DNA from: Apium graveolens
Lineage: Eukaryota > Streptophyta > Magnoliopsida > Apiales > Apiaceae
Assembly (NCBI RefSeq): GCF_009905375.1
Contig: NC_133649.1
Location: 239,738,198 to 239,802,197, forward strand
DNA length: 64,000 bases
Direction of reading: 5' to 3'
The translations under genes were made by a program, and so were the position numbers. Within the stretch, counting starts at the first letter, position 1. Each line of letters begins with the position of its first letter. Shown here one piece after another: positions 1 to 9,865 of this stretch. The notes beneath the pieces are model-generated. The model worked only from the letters and a program-made list of their open reading frames with translations. It made no database searches and had not been told where the DNA came from.

Positions 1-975
1 GACACTGCCCCTGAGTTTGTGGATCTTTGATTTGAAGATGGGTTCTGTCAAACAATGATCTAGAATGATCATCAACTGACGCTGTATTCTTTCTTTCAAA
101 TACACTACGTCTCTCAACAGATGCTGCACTTTGTCTTTCAATGGATGCAGTACCTTGTCTTTTAACGGATGTTGCACTTTGTCTTTCAATGGATGCAACA
201 CTCTATACATCAACTGTTGTTCCTTCATTTGATGATAATTATGAATATTCTTTTATCATGTCTTCTAAATCACTTTCATCATCACAGTCATCATAATATA
301 TCTCAACATTATCAAATTTGAGGCTTTTGTTGAAACCTTCATATGTCAGTCCTTGAATCCTTTTGTCATCAAACATAATATGTACAGATTCCATAACAAT
401 ATTGGTTCTCAGATTGTATACTCTATATGCTTTTCCAACAACATATCCAACAAAGATACCTTTATCAGTTTTTGCATCAAACTTCCCATGTTGGTCAGCT
501 TGATTCCTTAGAATATAACACTTGCATCCAAAAACATGAAGAAAGTTCAGTGTTGGCTTCCTATTCTTGAACAATTGATAAGGAGTCATGCATTTGGCTT
601 GATTGATCAAAGAAATATTCAGAATGTAACATGCAACATTGACATCCTCAGCTTCAGTCAGTGATCTGTTCTTTCTCTTAAACACTCCATTTTGATGTGG
701 TGTCCTTGGAGCTAAGAACTCATGCATGATTCCATTTTCTTCACAAAAAATCTCATTGTAGAATTCTGTAACTCAGTTCCATTGTCACTCCTGATTCTTC
801 TTACTTTGAGATCATGATGATTATTGACTTGCCTGATATGATTGATGACGATTTCACTTGCTTCATCCTTTGTTCCAAGAAAATATGTCCATGAAAATTT
901 AGAAAAATTATCTACAATCACTAGGCAATATCTTTTCTTGGAAATTGACACACTACCCCATAGATGGCCCATCGT
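1..975 (-). mobile_element. Copia (Sirevirus-type) integrase fragment, 3' part cut by window edge
   Basis: Minus-strand remnant of a Ty1/Copia pol. About 712-972 encodes the integrase core start, with the second catalytic Asp in an RSDNGTE motif. About 239-727 continues in another frame with the rest of the core (HQNGVFKRKN, where most Copia integrases have VERKN) and the conserved stretch GCKCYILRNQ through VYNLRTNIVMESV. A frameshift near 720 and a deletion in the KNRSL...VACY part make it non-functional. It is close to E3 (50458-57026): the same integrase is followed by a linker rich in the motif ATCCGTTGA. Its LTRs and RT lie outside the window or are lost. The right edge near 975 is approximate. 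Confidence 0.85.
110..215 (-). repeat. Degenerate ATCCGTTGA repeats in the integrase-RT linker
   Basis: Four spaced degenerate copies of the E3 family motif (read on the minus strand as ATCCATTGA, ATCCGTTAA, ATCTGTTGA), spaced about 30 bases apart. They match in position the perfect copies of the motif in the E3 integrase-RT linker (55429-55528). Confidence 0.6.
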
Positions 976-1499
976 TACATTTCAGCAAGGGTGTTGCGTT
1001 AGACAATGTTATTGTAGGTATGGAATTTTTGCCCTATCACAACACTAGCATTAGAAGGGTTCTTAAAGGTATAAAACTATGCTACCATAGCTCACTAAGG
1101 TGTTGCGCAGAGCAACATAAGACATTATGTTATCATAGACTATGAATAATGAAAATTTTATTTTTAGCAACAAAATAAATTTATCTTTAAAATTAATTGA
1201 TTTGGATAAAAATATTTATTGATTTGTCTCAAAAATTAGAGTATATTAATGAATTATTTATTTATATTTTATAACCATTAAAATAGTTCATTTAAATTTA
1301 GAATTAACAAAATAAATTTATATATTTAGTATAATAAATTTAATAAATTTTGATTAAAATGAGTAAAAACTTGATTATAGAAAATATATTAAAGTCAGTA
1401 ATAACTTTAAATTTTCACAAAATTATTAAATTGATAGTCCTTTTACATTAATTACAATGTGTAAAATTAAAAAAAAATTGGTAATTAAAAAACAATTCA
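976..1499. other. AT-rich non-coding stretch, no gene seen
   Basis: No supported gene. The first 170 bases contain two copies of GTGTTGCG and scattered CACTA strings, which could be decayed DNA-transposon subterminal sequence but are too weak to call. From about 1150 to 1500 the sequence is simple AT-rich DNA. Confidence 0.4.
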
Positions 1500-1869
1500 A
1501 TGGTGGAAATTAAATGGGCTGGGCTTTTGATAATTTTTTGGGTTCGGGCGGCTAAAAGTTGGGTTTAGGCGGCCAATTTTCATGAAAGCGGGGAAATTTT
1601 AGACAAAAACCAAAATTTAACCCCTTTCTCTCTTCACTCAAACACTCATCTCTCTGTCTAAATTAGGGCTTCTCTCCCCAGTTTCTCTCTATTTTCATCT
1701 GTCAAAAGTAGGATTTGAAGCTGAGTTGCGATTCAATTCAAGGGTCAACTTGACTAATTTGGGATTCGATTAGGGTTTCAGCTTTGATTTTGTGTGTAAG
1801 AGATTCAAGGTTCAAGCTTGTTTTTGGTTCAACATCTACCACTCAATCTTAATTAGTTTCAGTTTTGAG
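1500..1869 (+). promoter_or_regulatory. Plant-type promoter and 5' leader of a host gene, possibly the RRM gene at 61328
   Basis: Base composition changes here from AT-rich to a typical plant housekeeping leader. There is a GGGCTGGGC string near 1517 and GGGTTTAGGCGGCC near 1561. A CT-rich stretch at about 1620-1690 would suit a 5' UTR, and a telo-box (TAGGGTTT) lies at 1771-1778. No convincing start codon or ORF is present, and TTTTGAG|GTACAA gives a possible intron donor at 1870. Telo-boxes with CT-rich leaders are common in plant translation and RNA-binding genes, which agrees with the RRM exons found beyond the insertions. That link is inference. Confidence 0.5.
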
Positions 1870-1916
1870 GTACAATTCTCACTTTGTATGTCTACCGTTG
1901 TTGTGTGTCTATACAT

Positions 1917-1934
1917 CTCTCTCTCTCTCTCTCT
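1917..1934. repeat. (CT)n microsatellite
   Basis: Nine CT units just upstream of the E1 insertion point, within the presumed first intron. Confidence 0.9.
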
Positions 1935-2259
1935 GACTCACTCTCCCTCTCACATACACTGTTATGCAAGACATGCCTGTACTTTAACAAGACTAAGACA
2001 ATCTGTCAACCCTAAGTAAGTTGTATTTTTATCTTAATTTGTATTTTGTACTTGTAACACCTAAAGTCTATAAAAATGTCAAAGGAGCAGACTGGAGACT
2101 TTTTCTATAAACAGTGTCAAGCCTAAGAATTCTATCTGGAAGAAGATCAAGAAGATCATGCCTCAGAAGAATTATGAAGAAGATTGGAGTTGAATAAATC
2201 TGTTTTAGGAAAAATATTCTAAATCAAGATCTCTACAAGTCACAGATTTAGTGTTATAG

Positions 2260-2740
2260 AGAAATCATTCGAGAACTCAAAATGACTTGTCGAAAAGTCA
2301 GGAAAGGCACTAGAGAACTCACAGAGATATCGACAAGCCAAATTGAAGAAATGGAGTTTGGAGATATCGACAAGTCATTTCTTCACTAGAGAACTCAGAG
2401 TTATCAAAAAGTCAACATTCATTAGAGAACTCTAAGTTATCGATAAGTCAAATTCCACTAGAGAACTCAGAGATATCGATAAGCTAAAATTCACTAGAGA
2501 ACTCTGAGTTGTCGACAAGTCAAATTTGACTAGAGAACTCTGAGTTGTCGATAAGTCAATAAGCCATTAGAGAACTCAGAGATATCGATAAGGCAAAGCG
2601 AAGATATGAAGACTAGAGATCTCTACAAGACAAATTCTATTATAGAGAATTCAGAGACCTTACAAGTCAAATTTGCTATAGAGTATTAGAGATCTCGATA
2701 AGCCAATATACTTATCGAGATGTCAAGTTCTCTATAGGCC
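2260..2740 (+). repeat. E1 LTR motif array: GAGAACTC with TATCGATAAGTC
   Basis: Eight exact GAGAACTC copies at 2271, 2313, 2389, 2425, 2461, 2497, 2533 and 2570, mostly 36-42 bases apart. They alternate with GATATCGACAAGTC or TATCGATAAGTC. Weaker copies continue to about 2740. Parts are palindromic (TATCGATA). The array lies upstream of the TATA-like box, in the presumed U3. Confidence 0.9.
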
Positions 2741-2963
2741 AAATGGAGATCTCGATGTAAAATCTAAAAGTACAAAATTACATATCAATTCAATATCGAA
2801 GATTAACAATCAATAAACAATCCAAATAGCTGGATTGACAAGTCTACAAAAAGCAGCTTGAAGAATATGCAAGATCAATGGTAAAGATTAACTAACAAAG
2901 GAAGATCAAAGTTAACACATAATGCTAAGATATGCTAAGCCAGAAATAGAAGATATACTTTTC

Positions 2964-2970
2964 TATAAAT
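2964..2970 (+). promoter_or_regulatory. TATA-like box of E1 LTR
   Basis: TATAAAT about 220 bases downstream of the motif array and about 390 bases before the LTR end. Position is plausible for the U3/R border. Not tested. Confidence 0.45.
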
Positions 2971-3362
2971 GGAAATGACAAGTGACTATTTACTAAAGCT
3001 AATAACATGTCTTATTGTACATTGTGTAAACTAGCAGTTAACTGAATTATAAAGTTAACACTGGTCCTTTAGTCAGTTGCAACAATTCAGATAGAAAATC
3101 TTGTAACATTCTCAAGAAGAAGCTAAGCTCTTTATCAACAAAGAGCCTAGAAATTTTGTAGCAAAACATTCTTAATTTTAAAATAAAATTAAGTGAGTTT
3201 TGAAGATCTGTATTCTTTATTATTGTAAGTTTAATTTCCGCATGAACACACTTTCACTACAAGATTTAAATTTACTTTGTTCAACCATAAATAGTTCAAG
3301 AAAATCTCAAAAACACTAAAACATATTCACCCCCCTCTGTGTGTAATTCATTACCTAACAAG

Positions 3363-3374
3363 TGGTATCAGAAC
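3363..3374 (+). other. E1 primer binding site (initiator Met tRNA)
   Basis: TGGTATCAGAAC two bases after the LTR. It differs by one base from TGGTATCAGAGC, the usual complement of the plant initiator tRNA 3' end and the sequence found in E2 and E3. Confidence 0.9.
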
Positions 3375-3411
3375 AAAATCTGAACATAAACAGATTCAAG
3401 ATCTTGGTAGA

Positions 3412-5793
3412 ATGAATACATAGAAAATTAGTAGCATCAAAATTCCTACCTTTGACAAACCTAACTACACTCTTTAGAAAAAGAAAATGTCGTTGTTTGT
3501 TAGGATGGCCAATCCACTCTATATTCAGATACTAAAAAATGGGCCCTTCACTCCTATGGTTAGAGTTGAAGAATCAACAGATGGTGATATGGCCATTCCA
3601 GCTCATTATGGTCTAAAAGACCCTTCTGAATATACTGAGCCTGAAAAAGAGAAATTTCCCTGGATAGTGGCTTGCAATTGATATTGATTGAGTCACTTGA
3701 AAATGTGATGTACAACAACATTGTCAACTGTGACATTGTCAAGCAAATATGGGAAAAGATTGAGATACTCTGTGAGGGAACTGAGGAATTTAGATCAAAT
3801 CAGAGAAGGATACTGATTTCACAGTATGAGGGTTTCATGGCTAAGCCAAAGGAAAGTATAACATATGTGATTGAAAGGTTCAACAAGCTGATAAATGACT
3901 TGCAGCTCCATGACAAATACTATGAAGTTGAAGAAGTGAACTTGAAGTTCTTTCTTACTCTTCCTGATCATTTGGAACATAAAATCTCAGCAATCAGGGA
4001 AGGGAGAGATCTGAGCAGAATAACACTGGAAGTTCTATATGGAATTCTCAAAACATATGAACTAGAAATGATTCAAAGGAAATCATTGAGATCTGGTCAG
4101 GGACATGGTGTAGATGGATCAAGTGCTTTAATTATAAATGAAAGCCAAACATCTATTGATGAGCCAAGATCTTAAACTCCAATTGTAAGTGAGCAAAGAA
4201 CAAATGATTCATATGAACAAGTCATTCTGGAATTGGAAGAAGATGAGTTCTACACTCTTGATGAACGGGATGAGCTAGATCAGTCAATGGCTTATTTGGC
4301 TAGAAAATTCTCTAACATTAGAGTAAAGAATCCAAGATTTTTCAAGGGTAAAGGACAGTCTTTCAACAAAGACAGCAGCTGGAAAGGAAAAGGGAAGTAC
4401 ACTTCTGATAGCAAGAATGGTTACAAAACTGGATCCGTTGAAAAATCTAAGATAAGATGCTACAACTGTGATGAGTTGGGCCATTTTTCTACAGAATGTA
4501 GGAAACCCAAGAAAGCAAAGAAGGATAAAGCTTATCTTGAATTGGAAGCAATGTATGAAGCTCTTCTGAAGAAACAGCAAAGCAAAGCTTATATTGCAGA
4601 GGGTAAAAGTTGGGATGACTCTGAAAATGATGAAGATGAAGAAGTTGGAAATTATGCACTCATGGCCTTGGAGCAAGGAGAATCATCCTCATCTAAATCA
4701 CATGTACCAACTCTTACCACCACTGATTTAAATGTGAGTCAATATAAGGAAACTGTAGAGAAGATGAGCATAAAAATGTTTCACATTCACACAAGAATGG
4801 TTGCTGCTAATGAAGAAGTTAGCAGATTAAAAAAGATAAATGAGAAGCTTGAAAGTGAGAAGCAAGAAACAGAATTGTTGTTGGTGGAGCTTGAAGCTGT
4901 AAAGCAGGAGAATATTTTTCTCAAGAACAAGCTCAAGTGTGCAAATGAAATTAAAGCAGTGCTAAGGGAGAAGCTGGAAAAGAATGAGGTGAAGTTGAAG
5001 TCTTTCAGAAATACATCTGAGCTGGTTGGACAATACCATGAGAAAAACAAACCACGTGCAAATATTGCTATTGGTCTTGACTATGATGCCTTGAACAGTA
5101 AGAAGAAAGAGATAGGTGACAAAGGAAAAGCAATATCTAATGAAAATATTCCAGCTATGCTGAAAAAGGTTGTATCACCTATGTTCAAGGCATGTGAAGT
5201 CAACTTCAGTGAAGAAAAATTGGTTATCAAGCAAGAAATTGCTGATGAGGACAAAGAGAAGAAAACTGCAGAATCAACTCAGTCTTCCAATACTAAAGAG
5301 AAGCTCATGGATAAACAAAGTCCCAAGACACCTGTTAAAAAAAACCAAAACTGAAGATGCAAGAAAGAAAAAGAAAAATAAAAATAAAAATGGGAAAATA
5401 GGGATAAACAAAAGCAACAATTTTGCTTATGTTGCAGATGCTCCAAGAAAGAAATGTGAAAAATGTGGCTATGTGAGTCATCTAACTCACCTTTGTAAAA
5501 AGGCAATTAGCAAGCCAACTGAAGGAGCCTGCAAATACAATAAAGCAAATGCAAATGATCCCTACTCCTTCTGTGACAAGTTTGATTGCATTCCTTGCAA
5601 CTTGAAAGTGATGAAAAGTTGTCACAAACTGAGAGTGGACCTCAAAGAAACAAAAATTGAATCTACAAGAGAATGGGAAAATGCTCAACAGTCAATGAAC
5701 TCTATTTTATTTGAAACTACTCATTCTACTTCTGCTAAATCAGTTAATAAGAAAAAAGTACTGAACACTGATTGGGTTGCTAAACACACTTAA
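3412..5793 (+). pseudogene. gag: E1 gag (Copia gag with zinc knuckles), broken
   Basis: Nucleocapsid/capsid gene of E1. The first ATG after the PBS is at 3412, but in-frame stops follow at 3421 and 3475. About 3672-4175 encodes the Copia gag helical domain (UBN2 type: ILCEGTEEF, LNDLQL-like and YGILKTYELE landmarks). A stop at 4173 is followed in the same frame by 4233-5354, with a CX2CX4HX4C knuckle (CYNCDELGHFSTEC, about 4459) and a Glu/Lys-rich coiled-coil-like stretch (about 4760-5010). After a frameshift in an A-run near 5340 the reading continues to 5793, with a second knuckle (CEKCGYVSHLTHLC, about 5455). Two knuckles and a coiled region are usual for long Sirevirus gag proteins. Confidence 0.88.
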
Positions 5794-5804
5794 AACTTAT
5801 TATG

Positions 5805-8800
5805 TGCAGGGCAAAGTAAAGAAAGTCATATGGATCATTGACAGTGGATGTTCCAGACATATGATAGGTGATAAGGCCCTGCTATCACAGTTTGAGGAGA
5901 AAGCTGGACCATTGGTGACCTTTGGAGACAACAACAAAGGATTCACAATGGGATGTGGCAAGATTATTTCGGAAAATGTTGTCATTGATGATGTAGCACT
6001 GGTAGCTGGTCTTGAAGTGAATCTTCTCAGTGTTTGCCAATTTGCAAACAAAGGCTTTGAAGTTTTATCTAAGAAAGAAGAATGAACTTTTATCAGCAAG
6101 AAAACTGGTGAAGTTGCTCTGAAAGGAGCAAGGAAAGGAAGCTTGTTTGTTGCAGATTCGGACTCAACAAATATGGATGGTATTTTTTGCTTCTACACCA
6201 AGGCATTAGAAGAACAAAGCAAGCTTTGGCATAAAAAGCTGTCTCACTTGAATTTCAAGACAATTAACACCTTGGTCAAAAATGAGTTAGTAAGAGACAT
6301 GCCTAAGCTGGAATTTGCTCAAGTTGAAGTTTGTGAAGCTTGTCAGAAAGGAAAAATGAAAAGATCAAGTCACAAGTCAAAAATTGTGAATTCTATAAGT
6401 GCACCATTGCAGCTTATTCACATGGACTTGTTTGGGCCAGTAAATATCTTATCAATTTCAAGGAACAAATATGCAGTTGTGATGGTGGATGATTTCTCAA
6501 GATACACTTGGGTAGAGTTCATGCACTCTAAAGATGAAACTCCACACATCATAATTGAGCATATCAAGAAGATAGAAAAACAGGCTGAAGATTACAATTG
6601 TGTAAAAAGATTGAGAAGTGATAATAAAACAGAATTCAGAAATGCTATACTGAGTGAATTCTGCAAAAGTAAAGGCAATGTTCAAGAATTCTCAGCTGCT
6701 AGAACATATCAACAAAATGGAGTAGTTAAAAGAAAGAACAGAACATTAGTTGAAGCTGCTAGAACAATCCTACAAGATGCCAAGTTGCCAACAAGTTTCT
6801 GGGAAGAGGCTGTTAACATTGCATGTTACACTCAGAACAGATATCTCATTAATAAGGCACATGGAAAATCACCTTACTCAATCATGTCTAAAAGAAATCC
6901 TACTGTAAAGCATCTTCATGTGTTAAGAAGCAAGTGTTACATTTTGAAAGACAACTCTAAATATGTGGGAAAATTTGACTCAAAGGTCTTTGAAGCAATT
7001 TTTCTGGGATATTCATTGAAAAGAACAACCTAAAAAGTTTATGTGATTGATCAAAAGAAGATTATGGAAAGCACAGATGTGACTTTGGATGATGACAAAT
7101 GTCCAAGATTGGAATGCCTTGATGATAATGAAGCTGAAGCCCTTGCATTTGAAAACCTCAATATTGATAGTGCTTCTGATGGGGAAGATGAATTTGATGC
7201 ACAACTGATGATAAATGAAGAGACTACTCAACAGGAAAATCATGAAAGTGGAAGCTCATCTCAAACACCTAAATTTGATATCACAAACTCAGGGGGAGAA
7301 AGAGAAGAAGGATCTAGCAGTCATACCAACAATGAAGAAAATAATGAAGGCACAAATCAATAAACTCATACAAGGAAGTGGGATAGAAGTCACACTAGAG
7401 AAGCAATTATTGCTGATCCTACTGCTGGTGTGAGGACTAGAAGTGCAACTGCTAATGAGTGCCTACATGCATGTTTTCTGTCTCAAGTAGAGCCTAAAAA
7501 AATTGATGAAGCTTTACAGGATCCTGATTGATATCTGCCATGCAGGAAGAGCTGAATCAGTTTGAGAGAAATGAAGTTTGGGAATTGGTTCCCGCTCCAA
7601 AGAATAGAAGCATAATTGGAACAAAATGGGTGTTCAGGAATAAGATGGATGAAAATGGTATAGTTACCAGAAATAAAGCAAGGTTGGTTGCAAAAGGCTA
7701 CTCACAAGAAGAAGGAATTGATTGTGATGAAACTTTTGCTCCAGTTGCAAGTTGAAGCAATAAGGATTTTTCTAGCATTTGCTGCACACTCAAACTTTAA
7801 GGTTTATCAAATTGATCTCAAGAGTGCCTTCCTGAATGGTGAGCTAGAAGAAAAAGTTTATGTGCAACATCCACCTGGCTTTGAAGATCCAGAACTTCCA
7901 AATTTTGTGTACAAATTACTCAAGGCTCTATATGGACTGAAACAGGAACCTAGAGCTTGGTATGATACTCTTTTAGAATTCCTACTTAAACATGGTTTTA
8001 CTAGAGGTACCATAGACAAGACTCTCTTCTATAAGAAATATGGTGAGGATATGATCCTAGTTCAAATCTATGTGGATGATATCATCTTTGGTTCTACAAA
8101 TGAGAAGTTTTGCCAAAGATTCTCCAAGCTTATGCAAAGTGAATATGAGATGAGTATGATGGGGGATTTGAGTTACTTTCTTAGACTTCAAGTCAGTCAA
8201 AGAAGTGATGGTATCTTCATCAGCCAAACTAAGTATGTCAAGGATTTATTGAAAAAGTTTGGTATGGTTGATTGTTCACCTGCATCTACACCTATATATA
8301 CTGCAACAAAGTTGGATGAAGATAAAAAGGGCAAGAGTGTAGATATCTCAAGCTATAGAGGAATGATTGGTTCATTGCTTTACTTAACTGCTAATAGACT
8401 AGACATCATGTTTGCTACATGTCTGTGTGCAAGATTTCAAGCCAATTTAAAAGAATCACATTTGATGGCTGTAAAAAGGATTTTCAGATATTTGAAGGGA
8501 ATTCCAAACTTGGGATTATGGTATCCTATTGGAACTGGTTTTGAAGCTGTTGGTTACACAGATGCAGATTTTGCTGGATGCAGGGTTGACAAGAAGAGTA
8601 CTAGTGGAAGCTGTCAATTTCTTGGACAAAGACTTGTATCCTGGTATAGCAAGAAACAACAATCTGTATAAACTTCTAGAGCTGAGGCTGAATACATAGC
8701 TGCAGAAAGTTGTTGTGCTTAAGTGCTTTTAATTAGAAATCAGCTAATGGATTATATCCTAGTGTTACACAAAATTCCTATTATATGTGACAATACTAGT

Positions 8801-9014
8801 GCTATATCTATAGTGGCTAATCCAATTAATCATTCTAGAACAAAGCACATTGTTAAGGTACCATTTTATTTGAGAACATGCTATAAATGGTACCATTGAG
8901 CTTATTTTTGTTCCAACAGAAAAACAATTAGCTGATATTTTTACTAAACCTTTGGATGAAGCAACTTTCACTAGACTTGTAGGTGAAATTGGAATTCTTA
9001 ATTCTTCATCCTAA
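5805..9014 (+). pseudogene. pol: E1 pol: protease, integrase, reverse transcriptase, RNase H, broken
   Basis: The pol frame opens at CAG GGC (TGCAGGG at 5805), 11 bases after the gag stop and in the +1 frame. Protease has IDSGCSRHM (about 5837). The zinc-binding pre-integrase motif (WHKKLSH...CEACQKGK) starts about 6227. The integrase core has MDLFGPV and RSDN, but the catalytic Glu after the NGVV motif reads Lys (VKRKN). RT has [26 protein letters not shown] and YVDD (about 8073). RNase H follows (YTDADFAG, LADIFTKPL) and ends at 9014. Disruptions: stops at 6083, 7031, 7361 and 8669; frameshifts near 7440-7530 and 7755; further damage about 8690-8900. Confidence 0.9.
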
Positions 9015-9865
9015 GGCATGGACTCAGCTAATGTTTTACAACAAATTAATTTCTAATAAATCAATCCTTATTTAATTTGAATTGGAAATTAACTGAAATA
9101 TGAGTTATAAATATTTCAGAAATCTCTGCATATTTATTTTTCCAAATTCAAAAATTAACTTGGAATTTTTCAAATTCTAAGTAAACTGCTCAGTTGTTAA
9201 TTTACATCCTTAATATGTAAAATTAACACAAGGAAGAATTACAGTAATCAAAAGTATTAGAGAACTGAGTTCTCAAAAAGTCTAATTTACTTCTCGACAA
9301 GTCAATTTACTGACTTCTCGAGTGACTTCTCGATAGGCTTAAATATGACTTATCGATAAGTCCTTGTAGAGTTCTCTAGTAGTGTTAATTAACAGAGTTC
9401 TCTACAAGTACAATTTTCGACTTATCAATAACTCAGAACTGAAATAATTTAATTTAACAAATTATTTTGGTAAAATACTTTTGGAAAATCTATTCTAATT
9501 TTATTTTGAACTTATTCAAACAGAAGTTAGAATTAATTCAGTCCATTTTTTGGACAAACTGGGTATTTATTTGACACCTCGATAAGTCAACTTTTAGTTC
9601 TCTATAAGAGCAATTTAAAATGACTTCTCGATATGTACTTCATTTCTTAAAATGACTTCTCGACAGACAAATTCCAAACGTCTATTTTTGAGTTCTCGAC
9701 AAGTATTTGCTTTTACTATAAATACCCAGACTTCTCGATACATATACATACTTATAATTTTCGAGATCTTAAGTGACCTAGCCTTTCAAGCAAAAACCGA
9801 TTTCTCTCTCAGTTTTACTTCTTTCTCAAAAAAAATTCTTACCCATTCATTCTCATCAATCAACA
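9015..9865 (+). promoter_or_regulatory. E1 pol-ORF3 spacer: motif array, TATA-like box and leader (possible internal promoter)
   Basis: No ORF. From about 9250 to 9740 the E1 LTR motif recurs in reverse orientation (GACTTATCGA or GACTTCTCGA, GAGTTCTC), including the perfect 16-base palindrome GACTTATCGATAAGTC at 9347-9362. TATAAATA lies at 9717-9724. A pyrimidine-rich stretch (TTTCTCTCTCAG at about 9800) and a clean leader run to the ORF3 ATG at 9866. The order (motif array, TATA, leader, ATG) copies that of the LTR. Confidence 0.55.

Larger units (their letters stand above)
1960..3360 (+). repeat. E1 5' LTR
   Basis: Starts TGTTATGC and ends ACCTAACA directly before the PBS. The left end was set by alignment to the copy at 60951, where the first bases are TT instead of TG. 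It carries the GAGAACTC/TATCGATAAGTC array (2260-2740), a TATA-like box at 2964, and near its right end a C-run (CACCCCCCTCT at about 3328). A similar C-run occurs near the LTR end of E2 and E3. Confidence 0.88.

Noticed and set aside
952..1150. CACTA strings and repeated GTGTTGCG resembling ends of a CACTA DNA transposon
   Set aside because: No matching second end, no three-base target duplication and no transposase; the first CACTA lies inside the Copia-like reading.
1792..2019. 75-codon plus-strand ORF across the host leader and E1 LTR start
   Set aside because: Crosses an insertion boundary and includes the CT microsatellite; no domain or codon signal.
4284..5050. Minus-strand ORFs of up to 130 codons opposite E1 gag
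   Set aside because: Antisense shadows of a Lys/Glu-rich coding region (Phe/Leu/Ser-rich translation).
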